In this document: piece after piece, positions 33,360-44,721 of the stretch
How the letters are laid out: each line of letters opens with the position of its first letter
How positions within the stretch are numbered: position 1 is the first letter of the stretch
Source: Certhia americana
Taxonomy: Eukaryota; Chordata; Aves; Passeriformes; Certhiidae
Direction: 5' to 3'
DNA length: 64,000 nt
Assembly: GCA_018697195.1 (NCBI GenBank)
Contig: CM031857.1
Span: 92,092,773 to 92,156,772 of the forward strand
Notes under the pieces: model-generated
Seen by the model: the letters and a program-made list of their open reading frames with translations, nothing else
Databases searched by the model: none
Told to the model about the DNA's origin: nothing
Made by a program: the position numbers and the translations under genes

Positions 33360-36300
33360 GCAAGAAGTTAGAGGTTTGTGAGAAGCAATGATGGACTGAG
33401 AACATCAGTATTCAAAGGGGGACCTGGCTGTTCAAACCTCAGCTTGTTCACATGACATTGAAGCACCCCTTCTAATACTGCACGTTTTCTGATTTGCTTT
33501 TTTTTAAGAGACGAAAAATCCTATTTTACACCTAGTTCAGACAAAAAAAGCCTAACACGTCCAAACAATTTCTGGGTCTACAACAGTAGCTAACAGCTAC
33601 ATCATGGAAGCTGGCCTGCAATTAAGCATCTTACCCGTTACACTGAACCAGGCTCCAGTCAGTATCTGTACTCATTTGGATCAAGGGTTATCCCAAGTTG
33701 CAGAGATCCTTCATGACACCAGCATCCCAGTGTCAACTTTCCAGTCACAGAGATCTGTTTTTAATCTCCCTTTCATTCCTGCTCTTCCTCTGTCACTAGC
33801 TGCTAGCTGTCTCTTTTATTCCATGTCTTCCCTAAGGCTGAGCATGACATAACCCTTGTAGATCTCACTGGTGCACAATGTGGAGGAGAGACAATGGGAG
33901 TGTTACTACTCTAGCTCCTGATGCCGTTCCTTCACTCTCCTGCTAAAAGGATCAGCTCATCATCTCAAAATAAACACAATATGTGCTGGGGAAGTGACAG
34001 TAAAATGTGTAACTGGGGTCATGCTCCCCATGCCTCACCTACACTCACTCATCCAGCTCCTGCAAAGCCAAGCATGCATGGCCCTGGCCCCATGGGAAGG
34101 GACTGGGGGTGGCCAAAAGTTTTTCCTTTTGGGTGTCTCCAGATCTCTTTGTGTGTGAATGGACATTGCCATGGGCCCAGCACGGCAAATCTGCTTTGGG
34201 CAGAGGTCTGACTTTGAGCTGCAAACTGCAGCAGAGGGATAGATACCATTCCCTGGATGGCACCCTGGGAAAAGGTGTGGGATTGCCTGAGCAGCACAGC
34301 TCAGGTCAGGTCAGTGTCTGGTGGAAATTTAGGTCTTGGATCACAACACAGTGTTAACTGGAGAGGTGCTGATGCTGGTACTGAAGTGAATCTGATGTAA
34401 GGTGGGTGAATGCAAGCAGGTGTTTGCTCGAGTGTGTAACAGGACACAGAAGGAGAGACGTGTTTAGGTATGAGTATCTCAAGGTTTCAATCCTTATTGA
34501 CTTCAATCTTTGCTTCTGTCCTTTCCTAAACAGTCATATTTTAAGTGCTACATCCTACTACATTAATATTTTTAACATTTTAATGAGCAATTTCAGCTTA
34601 CAGACACCAATTTATTTTCCTTGTTGGTCTGTTTAGCAAATTTCTTTTATTTTCCCCATGATATGATTAGCAAATCTGCACTTACCCAGGTATTGTGAGC
34701 AAGATATTTCATGATGACAGAGGGAATCATAAGGAGCTATTTAATGTGTCCAATCTCAGAAAAGCCCAGCAACATTTGCATTGTGAAAAATCAAGACCTA
34801 CAAATACAACAAAATGGATTCTCTGTTGTACTGAACCTTGTGAAAACTAAACTTTTACTTAAAGTATAATGTAAAACATTCCAAGTGGCTTTGGTGAAAG
34901 CTGTGGGAATTCATTTGATGGCATATTTGGTCACAGAAGATGGAAAGGATGGCAAGGACAGGGTGACAAGACCCTGCATGTAGACAGTAGAGATGTGAGA
35001 TATGAAGTCTGTAGGAATTGTGCTTGTGCGTGTGAATGACAGTTTAGTCCCAATTCCCTGTCTTGTACAGCAGCACCTGTTCTTTGGGTTCATTTATGTT
35101 CATCTTCACTCTTGATTCTTACAGTAGGCTTCTAGTACACACAAGAGAGATGGCTGGTCTTGCTTTGGGCTAAATAAATTCAAAAGTTGCAGAAACAGCT
35201 GTCTATTAGCATTAAGCAGATAAATTGCAGCAAACCGATAAACTGTGGCTTCACAGGCACACCACCACAAGAAAGACACCTCTTGAAGGTCTGCATGTTC
35301 TCTAGGACTGGACATGACCCCATGGCCCTCTGGAGCACCCTGCCCCATTTCCTTCCAGGGCACACAAAGGGACAGGGACTTGCTCATTCCATCCCTGTCT
35401 CATGCCAACCCTCCACAAGGCTCAAAGCTGCTACTTTTGCAAAAGGATTGAAGTGCCCTTCTCATGCTCTATGGCTTTGCCAGACACTTGAATCTCTCTT
35501 CTGGCCTCCTGAAGAAAAATTGAGATAAAATATCCAGCAACACCTTGCTGATGCAGAGGACTGTTTCCCAAAACGGTCCCAAACATGACTGTGTGCCTGA
35601 ATAAACCTGCTGAGTGGGACCCTCTCCACAGCTTCTTGGACACACTTTGGAACACAAAAGTGGACATACATCCCCCAATGCTTGAGTCTTTCATGCCCAG
35701 GTCCCAGAACATGAAGCCTTGTGATCTTAAGCAAGTGGCATCCCATAGATGTCTCTTGGAACATGTTCACCTCCACTGGAAAAATTTCATTCCTTCCCAG
35801 AGCCTATAACATCACTGCAGCTTGGAAATTTGTGGTAGAGCTGCTGTGCCCTCCACACACCTCCAGACACCACAGTGGTAGTGAACACAGTCGTTCCAGG
35901 CTGGGAGTTCACACCTTGCATAGAGGACAAGGTGGCAGAGGCATCAGCTTACAACCCACAATGTAGGCCTGTGTGCAATTCTTGGCTGTTTTCACTCACC
36001 CTTTCCATGAAAAATTTCGCCTTCCTTGCTGATAAATATGTTATCTTCACTGAAAATCTCCTGTTTTCTGAGCTATAGGATATACAAAAAGAAAATTGCA
36101 ATAATGAAAACACCACTCCAACACCAGACAAGTTCCAAGTTGCTCCAGTCATATGGATGGCTAACCTCAGAAAATCCCATTGCTGTGGAAGTTTATTTGA
36201 GAAACTCAGAAGGAGCATTCCAGCATGAAACTTCTTGCTACCACTGTGAGCATTTCAAACAGCTCTGTTCACTTCCAGGTGCTGAAGTAGTAATGAAAAT

Positions 36301-36789
36301 AATATGCATCCCAAAATAGTTGTTGAATTTTAAATTTTTCTAAAACTTATCATAAACAAGGTGTGGGAAGCTGTGAACTTGCCTGAGGCACAGCAAAACT
36401 AAAACATGAATAATTACATAAAAAGTTACATAATCCAGGGATTCCCTTTTCCTTCATCCCAGTTATGGAAAAGGTTTAGAACAGCTGGAGATACATTTTC
36501 ATCCATTTGTCTTTAACAGAAACCACCATGGAATATCTTTGTCCAAGAAAAAAAACAACAAAGAAGACATTTTGCAGGGCTGTAAACTCATGTCAGGATC
36601 ATTTAAGCATGGGCTAATAGAGTTACTCTACTTACTTGCTTTTTCTTCATGGTGCTGATCCCCATGGATGAAACAAGAAACTTGTCTCCAGTGCTTCAAT
36701 GGATTCTTATCTCTGAAATAAGAGTTGGCGGCTGTTTCTGTGCAGACTTCTGGAGAGCTGCATGGATTCAGCTGTCCTTGTGGAACTGC

Positions 36790-36875
36790 ACAAGGCTCCT
36801 GCCCGACGCCCACGCCAGCCTGTCCAGGTCCCTCTGGATGGCAGCATCGAGCCTATGGATTGGTACCATCATTCC
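36790..36875 (-). mobile_element. CR1 LINE fragment
   Basis: CCAGCCTGTCCAGGTCCCTC followed by TGGATGGCAGCATCGAGCCT is the antisense of a conserved internal CR1 block (GCCTGTCCAGGTCCCTCTGG type). The flanks are too diverged to extend it. Confidence 0.7.
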
Positions 36876-39836
36876 AGCTCAGTGACACTGGTAACCGTGT
36901 CAAGGTAAAGGGACTCTTCCTCACTTCCTCCAGGGTAATGGTGTCAAAGGGGACAGGTCACGGGACAGACCCGCAGTACTCCACTCATGACCAGCTCCCA
37001 GGAAGAAGGTATATGACCCATTAACCCTGATCCTCTGAACCCAAAGGGCTCCTTACCCATCTAGATCCACAAACATTCACACTACAAATTCAGATGCATG
37101 ATTATTATGGGAGACAACATTTCAAAGTCTTGCTACAGAGTAGAGATGCCTTACCCGTATTTTCGCTGGGGGAAATGAGTGAGGTCCAAAAAGACACAGG
37201 TCCAGCATAGAAAGGAGCCACCTGCACTGATAGCATATCTGAGTCTATGGCTCTAGTTCTTACTTCAAGCAAGAACTGATCTAAAAAGTGCTATGTTAGA
37301 AGGGATGGAACAATGAACTCTCCTAAAGTTAGATAAAACTGTTAATATAATATTTACATCAGTTTTACAAATAAAGATAAACCTGCTCTTTCTGCGCTTT
37401 CATACAAACTTTTTCAACTTGTCCTCCAGAAGTTCCTTTGTTTTCATCTTTTATCACTAATAGCACTAGATAACATCTCTTCACTTAATATTTCCAGAAA
37501 CATAAGCGTCTGACATTTGCCTGAGTCACCTATGGAAAATAAAACAGTTTATTCATGAAAGTTAATATTTGTCCTTTTTTGAGACCCTTGCTTAGCTGTG
37601 GCTTGATAGTGAGTTGTCAAATATAATATTCTCTGTTTCCACTCTATCAGACACAATAAGACAACCCTTGGCCTCTGACTTGAACAATAAAGGCTCTTTG
37701 GCTTCCCTTGAAATCTCCATGGACATGAGTGCTACCTTCTGGCCAGTGGTGCCTTCCATAAAATAACAATTATGAATGGTAGGACACCCTGGAAACCCAC
37801 TTCTAACAGTTCTTCTACATTCTCTTGTACAGCATGATACAATTCTGGCTTTGTAAAATGTTACTGCTGCCCTGGTACATAACAGCCTCCTGTCCTTTCA
37901 GCAAAGCTAGTAGGAGTGTCACATAATTTGTGTTTATCTTTTTTTTTTAAATTTGATGCTCTATTTCCCTTGAGAGCATTTAGATAGAATTCCTTTAAAT
38001 CTATTGTAGTCCAGGGAGGATTACTTTTGAAAGCAAAGTCCCACTGTTTACCTCAGTATTGTAGCCTTACTTCCACTCTTTACAAGTCTCTCCCTTTTGT
38101 AAAAGTTCCTTTGTGCTGATTCTAAGGACTCAGCATAAAGGACCTCTCACCACACCTTCTACATTACCAGAAAAAAAAAAAAAAATATTAGCGTGGATAA
38201 CAAAGATGGAGAGCAGTACCAGTAATTTTAATTTAAAAATACTACTTTTGTCTTCTGGAAGCTGTCTCCAATCCAAGCAGAATAGGGTCAGCAGACAAAA
38301 AAACAAACAAACAAACAAAAAAAAGACACATCCTGATAAAGCATGGAAATGAAAAATCAGGGCATCCCAAAAATCTTCTGCAGTGACACTATGCCAAAAT
38401 CATATAATCATGATCAAATTTTTAAGGTACCTCTGGCCATAGATTAGACATGACTGAAGTTTAACACATGTTACATTTATTTCCTCCTACTTCCAATGTC
38501 CTCCAGGGACACCTACAAATGGAAGCATTCAAACTCAGGAGACTTTCCTGAAAGAATTGCCCTTAATCTTTCAGTTGTTGAACAAAAACACTGTGTGGAA
38601 CATGAATCTAACAATTAATCTTTTACAGATAGGGCTCTCACTAAATTGTCTCTTCCCAAAGTCATAAGACTGAAGAAGCTACTATGAGAACAGAGCATTT
38701 TATTTCAGATGCAACTACACAAATCTCAAGGAGAGAGGAGGCTGGCAGAAAGAAAAGTCCCCTGATATATATCTTTTAATTAACATTGCAAAACATTCAT
38801 TTCTGTATGCAGGTGAATAATTTATGTACAATTCACTTGTATTTCTAATCCTTATCATTAAATACCTTTTTTTTCTTCCAAGTTTGATTTATTTTGAAAA
38901 GAAATCGAACTAGTGAAGCATATTGTATGATGAGGGAATTCAGGATGTATACCACTGCGGGTATTTAAATTGCATTAATTCTTCCACAAAGTGAGAGCAT
39001 AAAGGTGACTCTATCTGTCTTACCCAAGTTTTGCATTATTCACTTAATGGATCCAAGTTTATTTTAAGGTTTCTGAGGTTTTTTGGTTTTGGGGTTTTTT
39101 CCATAATGCTGAGCTATGAGCCTGGGATATGTTAACCTTTTTGGGCCCCATTTGTCAGAAAGCCAAATGCAAGAGACAACTCCATATTCTTTGCATCAGG
39201 ATCCTTTCCCCAGAGCAAGAAGCACAAGCAGAAGTTCAGGTCCAGTTCAGCCAGTGTCAGTGTTGGACAACTGATGTACCACTACCATGAAGTCACCTAC
39301 TGCCTGCATCCTCTGCAGATCCCACAGAGCATGTTCCAGCCCTCATTCTCAGCTGATGGCCACAGAAGGAGGCTGACTTATTAAAGTAAGCTATGGAAAT
39401 TAAACCAAACAACTTAAAGCACCTTAAAAATTAATGTTACTGTCTATAGGGCTACATGGAGGAATTGCCTTGAAACATTTTTTGAGGGGGACAGACTCAG
39501 TGCACAGGCACATGGTGATTATAGCACAGCCACATATAAACTCAAAATACTGCAAGGAATTCTGCCATTTCAGACACATCTTTTTCTCCCTATATCAATA
39601 GTTTCCTAAAATTTGGATGGAGGTTAGATTTTCACCCCAACAACTGAAAAGAATTTTGACTTTTGCAAAGTGTCCGTCCATCTGGGTGGGATGAATTTGA
39701 TATTCTTTGTTACTGCAGTATCTGTAGTAGTCATCTACTGTGACTATATGTGCAGTATGTAAGGTCTTTAAAAATGGTTACCCTGAAGTTCCAAGGTACT
39801 GGAGAGGACAGCAGAGCCTGCAGACCTTCTCAAGGG

Positions 39837-40416
39837 TGTGTAAGGAGCTGACCCTGGGGGGATGCCAGATGCCCACCAAGCCACTCTACCATGCTCCCTT
39901 TCTCAGCTGAACAGGGGAGAAAAAAATCAGAAAATCAGATGGAAAACAACTCATAGATTGAGATAAGGCAGTTTACTAAAACCAAATAAAAGGCTGTGCA
40001 CACACAAGCAAATGCAAAAATTCCGAAGATTTAATTCTCTACTTCCCATCAGCAAGAGATGTCCAGCCACTTCCTGGGAAGCAGAGCTTCAGGACACATA
40101 GCAGTTACTCTGGAAGGCAAACGTGAATAACAACTGTTCCCCACTTCCTCCTCCTTTTCTTAGTTTTCATATCTGAGTAGACATTGTATGGTATAGAATA
40201 TCTCTTTGGTTAATTCAGGTCAGCTGGCCCAGTTGTGCCCCCTCCCAAAATGTTGCCCATCCCCAGAATATCTATCAGGAGGCAATGTTGGAGAGACAGT
40301 GCTGAGGCTGTGCCAGCACTGCTCAGCAGCAGCCAAAACACTGCAGTGTTATCAGCTCCTTTCTAGCTCCCAGTGCAATGGGGAAAACAAACTCCATCTC
40401 AGCCAGATCAAATACA
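39837..40416 (-). repeat. 3' LTR of the ERVL-like provirus
   Basis: A 580-bp segment paralogous to 44722-45303. Shared blocks include CTCAGCTGAACAGGGGAGA, CTACTTCCCATCAGCAAGAG, GTTCCCCACTTCCTCCTCCT and TGTTGGAGAGACAG. In sense orientation it starts TGTATTTGATC and ends with a decayed CA terminus. The purine-rich AAGAGGTGGAGA just outside its sense start (40417-40430) is a likely polypurine tract. Confidence 0.85.
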
Positions 40417-41000
40417 ATCTCCACCTCTTATTCTGTACCATAAGTGTCATACTCAGGCAGGTCCCACAAAATTCAATCTCCTAACTCTTCCACTGTATTT
40501 ATTTCTGATTACTGAAATCCCTTTTTACCAGCACTTATACCTTCAACTACACCCTTAAACCATCTTTATACCAAACATAAAGATCCATACATTTTCATTA
40601 ACTATTTATCCCCAGTCTTTTACAGCTAGATATAATTTTCCCATTCCATGGGCTTCCTCTGCCCCTCCAGATGTTCAGAAACAGTCCATGGCTTGGGTTC
40701 CATTCCATCAGGACAGGAGAAGCAGCACACTTGATCACTGGGCACCGACACCAGCTTGGCTCGGGTTGTTGTCGCACTCGCCTTGCTCCCTGCAAAATTC
40801 ACTCTTCACTAGTTCATGTCACTCCTGTTACTTTACTTCCTGCAACATAAAACTCACACCACAGATTATTTTTCCCCCGAGGTCAAATCTCTTTGAGGCA
40901 CATACCAGGTCTTCCCATCCTTACACATTACCAGGTCCCTGGGCAAAGACAAACCCACAAATGGGTTTGCCTTTTCCCGTGGGAGGAGAAATTCACACTG
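40417..41000 (-). other. Provirus region between integrase remnant and 3' LTR
   Basis: About 580 bp of non-coding proviral sequence with a polypurine-tract-like end. No envelope-like frame (signal peptide, fusion peptide or transmembrane segment) is visible. Confidence 0.55.
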
Positions 41001-41010
41001 ACTCCCCCAG

Positions 41011-41310
41011 CTACTTCCCTATGTGTAGTACAGGGACCTTATCTCCTCCCATGGCTAGGGCAGGACTAGGGCGGTTAGCAGATCCCCTGTTAACCAGCCA
41101 AGTGGCTTCTGCTAAATTTGCATCCATGCCCCATTGCCCAACAACTCTCAACACAGTCTTCAGCAGTCCGTTATAACTCCCAACCTTTCCAGAGGCTTGT
41201 GGGTGATAAGGGATGTGGTACACCCATGAAAGATCAGAGGTCTGTGTTTCCACCCCTGGGGCAGTGAATTCCAGGTTTATTTGACATTCTCCACATTGGA
41301 GTTCTAACAT
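41011..41310 (-). pseudogene. Retroviral integrase remnant joined to a scrap of reverse transcriptase
   Basis: The frame begins with MLELQ, a reverse-transcriptase-like segment. After about two dozen residues of unclear origin it enters the C-terminal half of an integrase core (WVYHIPYHP, then SGKVGSYNGLLK and ATWLVN). The polymerase palm with its YxDD motif, RNase H, the integrase zinc domain and the first two catalytic aspartates are missing, so a large internal deletion has joined the two ends. Where retroviral integrases carry the catalytic glutamate in the GK-x-E context, this copy has glycine. It is non-functional. Confidence 0.8.
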
Positions 41311-41402
41311 GTCTGATTCAGCAACACTCAGGGGTGCTGTGACTTCATTTAGGCCACAATAGCCTTCGCTAACCTCCGTCCTCCATCAGACTTTTGCAAT
41401 GG

Positions 41403-41792
41403 TCATACGGGACAGTTACAAGGTGAGTGAGTCTTGCTGATGACTCTTTGGCTCTCCAGTTGATGAATCAGCTCATGGATGGGAGCCAGGGAATCTAGGT
41501 TGGTGTGACACTGCTGCCAATGCACTGTCTTGGTAGGAATTGGCACCTGCTGTTCTTCACCTTGCAACAATCCTACGAGGAAGGGATGTTCTAAGAGGCC
41601 AGGCAGGGTGGATAACTGCTTGATCTTCTCTGTATTCACAGAAGCTACACCAAAAAGCCATTGGTACCCCTTTAGGTCCTTGAAGTGCCCTCCCCTGAGA
41701 CAGTCAATTCCAAGGATACCAGGGGCCTCTGGGCCAGTCACAATGGGGCACTTTTCCCACTTGTCCCCTGTTAAGCTCCCTTCAGCCACCAA
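41403..41792 (-). pseudogene. Retroviral protease C-terminal part and start of reverse transcriptase
   Basis: A 130-codon frame containing GILGIDCLRGG (the C-terminal protease motif G-I-L-G-x-D) and then, about 60 residues later, the start of reverse transcriptase (HELIHQLESQRVISKTHSP). The frame ends at a TGA where the family has a tryptophan codon, just before the conserved PxQKSDG stretch. The protease active-site DTGA lies upstream in the same frame but is cut off by stops at 41877-41879 and near 41853. This is a broken pol segment of an old provirus. Confidence 0.82.
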
Positions 41793-42089
41793 AACAGACG
41801 ATTCTTGGCATCCCCCTGTCAGTCCAGAGGTCCAGATTGGTTCTGAGCCCCTCTACCCCAATGGCACCAGCGTACACTATGCACCTGTATCTACCAAAGC
41901 CTTATGTACTTCTGAGGGTCTGATGTGCCAGGCTATCCAATCCAATACATCCAGTCATCCCTTTTCTCCTCCTGGCAGAAGGGAGGGACGCTCTATTCTT
42001 TTTCCTGGTTAGAGTATTTACTGTCTGACTCTTACAGTGCCAGACCAGAAGTCCCCTTACCAGGATCAAGAGAGGTAATGTCAGTTCTT
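41793..42089 (-). pseudogene. Retroviral protease N-terminal part with nonsense codon at the active site
   Basis: In the frame of the downstream pol fragment, the codons for L-V-D-T-G-A (41880-41897) are the aspartic protease active site. The next codon is TAG (41877-41879), where related elements normally have glutamine. A second TAG follows about eight codons later. The catalytic DTG triad itself is intact. Confidence 0.75.
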
Positions 42090-43023
42090 CTACATCTGGG
42101 AGGTTGCTGATTGCTGTCTTGCATCAGCAGAAATTACATTGACAGTTTTGTTGGAAGGCCCCTTCTCTCTTTCACAGCTCTCTTCTTTCTCAGCTCTCTT
42201 CTCTCTCAGTTCACAGGCACGGGCTTCCAGCTTAAAGGTGGGTTCACCATCCCACTTCCTCATGTCTTCCCCCTGATCACACAGAAAGAACCACAGTGCA
42301 CCACGTGTCATGTGTCTGGGGATCTTTTTCCCTCTGATCAGGGCAGGAGAAGACTGATTTCTTGGACTACCCTTGACAGCTGAAGTGCTAGCCTGTAGGG
42401 ATGAGGAGGTACAAAGAGTTTTTTCTAAGTTTTGAAGCCAAAAAGATGCTCTCTCTACAGTTGGTGTCTCCGTTTCTGGGTAATACACTGCTGCCAAACT
42501 GTTAGAGTAAGATGCAGGGGCACTTTGAATTACCTTCCTCCACATAGCCATTGTGCAAGGGACATCCTCTGGATCTTTAGAGATGTTGTCATTTTTTAGA
42601 TCACTATAAACGACTTCCAGCACTGCTAATTCTCTCAGGTACTGGATACCTTCATCTGCAGTGGTCCACTTTCCTGGGGAGCTCACAAGGTCTTCCTTGA
42701 ATGGATGTCTTGCCCTCACACTGGAGAGAAGTCGTCTCCAGAGACTGCAAATTGCTGTCTCCTTTCCAAGTCCTCTTTCAATTCCCCGATCTCTAGCAAG
42801 GGATCCCAGCTGTTGGGCTTCCCTGCCTTCCAGTAGGTGACCATCAGCCCCACAATCCCAGCATCGAAGCAGCCAGGTGGAAATCCGCTCACCTGGCTGG
42901 CGGCAGTACTCTTTCTGCAAGTCTTGAAGTTCTGATGATGTCAGAGACTGGATAATTTCTGTTTCCTCTTTGAATTCTTTCACTCCTTTCTTTGGTTTAT
43001 TTGTTGAAGGACTAGTTTCTTTA

Positions 43024-43915
43024 TCAGGCCCTTCCTTTCCTGATTCTTCTTCTTCTTTTTCTTCCTTTTCTTCTCTTTCTTCTTCCCCTTTTTCTTCTTC
43101 CTCTTCTTTTTGTTCTTCTTTCTTTTCTTCTTTTTCTTCTTTTTCCTCCTTTTCTTTTTCTTCTTTTCCTTCTTTTTCTTNNNNNNNNNNNNNNNNNNNN
43201 NNNNNNNNNNNNNNNNNNNNNNNNNNNNNNNNNNNNNNNNNNNNNNNNNNNNNNNNNNNNNNNNNNNNNNNNNNNNNNNNNNNNNNNNNNNNNNNNNNNN
43301 NNNNNNNNNNNNNNNNNNNNNNNNNNNNNNNNNNNNNNNNNNNNNNNNNNNNNNNNNNNNNNNNNNNNNNNNNNNNNNNNNNNNNNNNNNNNNNNNNNNN
43401 NNNNNNNNNNNNNNNNNNNNNNNNNNNNNNNNNNNNNNNNNNNNNNNNNNNNNNNNNNNNNNNNNNNNNNNNNNNNNNNNNNNNNNNNNNNNNNNNNNNN
43501 NNNNNNNNNNNNNNNNNNNNNNNNNNNNNNNNNNNNNNNNNNNNNNNNNNNNNNNNNNNNNNNNNNNNNNNNNNNNNNNNTTTTCTTCTTTTTCCTCCTT
43601 TTCTTTTTCTTCTTTTCCTTCTTTTTCCTCCTTTTCTTTTTCTTCTTTTTCTTCTTTTTCCTCCTTTTCTTTTTTTTCTTTTCCTTCTTTTTCCTCCTTT
43701 TCTTTTTCTTCTTTTTCCTCCTTTTCCTTTCCTTCTTTTTCCTCCTCTTCTTTTTCTTCTTTTTCCTCCTCTTCTTTTTCTTCTTTTTCTTTTTCTTCTT
43801 TATCTTTTTCTTCCTTTTCTTTTTCTTCCTTTCCTTTTTCTTCCTTTTCTTTTTCTTCTTCATTTTCTTTTTCTTCTTCATTTTCTTTTTCTTCTTCCTC
43901 TTCTTCCTCCCTTTC
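43024..43915 (-). repeat. Purine-rich GAA/GAAAAG minisatellite inside gag
   Basis: Nearly pure purine on the minus strand (pyrimidine on the plus strand), made of variants of GAAAAGGAGGAAAAAGAAG. It encodes repeated E/K/G motifs in the gag frame. Positions 43181-43580 are Ns, so the true size is unknown. Such mirror-symmetric polypurine tracts can form triplex DNA and are prone to length change. Confidence 0.85.
43181..43580. other. Assembly gap (400 N)
   Basis: Four hundred unresolved bases inside the polypurine minisatellite. The round length suggests an estimated rather than measured gap. Confidence 0.98.
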
Positions 43916-44697
43916 TAATTGACGATAAGGACTTGTAACTCTCCTTGTGTACCTTTTCATTTCCATTACAGGAAGAGCTGCAGTAGTTGTTGTGGTCTGG
44001 GTTCCTATCTCAACCATCATGTCCTCAAACACAGTTTGGGTCCCTGCCTCAGTCACAGTCCTCTGAGAGTACAGAACTGTGGCTCGGTAGGCACAGGCCA
44101 GGCCCCAGCACAGGGCAAGAAGCTGCTGGTTTTCATTGGGTTGGGCAAGGCACCCCTCTATCAGCTGAGGAGTCAGTTTGTCAGGGTTGATTACCTGCTC
44201 AGGTGTAAACTCCCAGGCAATGGGAGGTGATAACCGCCCTAAGAACCTGCCCAAATCCTTCCACACACCCTCCCACCCAGGAACTGGCTTCTTCAGGGAA
44301 CATTTTGGTGTCACCTCACTCAAAATTTGTTTTCTCATCCACCACCATGGCATCAGATTCCACAAACCCCACGATATGCTCACAGTACTAATTAAACAGA
44401 TCATGTAAGGATGAACAAGAACTGCAGGAGCCTGCATAATAAAAGAATCCACATCAGTTCTGGGTAGGAAGAGAGAGATGTATTCCCTCATTGTCTCCAC
44501 AAGATAGCTCCCCCAGCACAGCAAGGCCATCAATGCCAGGGAAAAGCACAGAGCCATTGTTTGTATTAACATGTTCCCAAACTCAGCAAAATAAAGAGAT
44601 AAGCAGTGCAGCTGACAAACTGCGTTCCGCACAGGAGCTTGCTACTGGATAACTAATACTACAATAGCATGCAATATATAGATATAGATGTTGTTGT

Positions 44698-44715
44698 ACC
44701 CCACAACAGGCACCA
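44698..44715 (-). other. Primer-binding-site-like sequence of the provirus
   Basis: In sense orientation, six bases after the 5' LTR end (CCACCACA), the sequence TGGTGCCTGTTGTGGGG occurs. TGG plus about 15 bases is what a tRNA 3' end would pair with. The TGGTGCC start fits histidine or elongator methionine tRNA, but the rest is too diverged to choose. Confidence 0.45.
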
Positions 44716-44721
44716 AAGGAC

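Larger units (their letters stand above)
31667..39836. other. Intergenic desert, third part
   Basis: No recognisable gene. It holds the second copy of a 25-bp repeat (33335-33359), a CR1 fragment at 36790-36875, and an A-rich (AAAC)n stretch at 38299-38325. GC content is low throughout. The open frames are short and have no recognisable domains. Confidence 0.6.
42090..44572 (-). pseudogene. Retroviral gag with expanded E/K-rich linker, split by an assembly gap
   Basis: The first ATG of the frame is at 44572. The N-terminal part has two hydrophobic stretches (about residues 6-25 and 50-75), then a region with EQVINPDKLTPQL, CWGLACAYRATVLY and a GTQT repeat. An E/K-rich tract follows, broken by 400 Ns. 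After the gap, the E/K frame runs without a stop through KETSPSTNKPKKG into a capsid-like region (SSELQDLQKEY, ISTWLLRCWDCGADGH, GIQYLRELAVLEV, DVPCTMAMWRK) and stops at 42090. Both sides are open in the same E/K-type phase, but a 400-base gap would shift the frame, so the gap length is probably arbitrary. Gag may therefore be a single open frame, which would be unusual for such an old copy. Confidence 0.72.

Noticed and set aside
42970..43938. Long plus-strand F/S-rich and minus-strand K/R-rich frames
   Set aside because: These are shadow frames of the polypurine minisatellite and the N gap, not genes.
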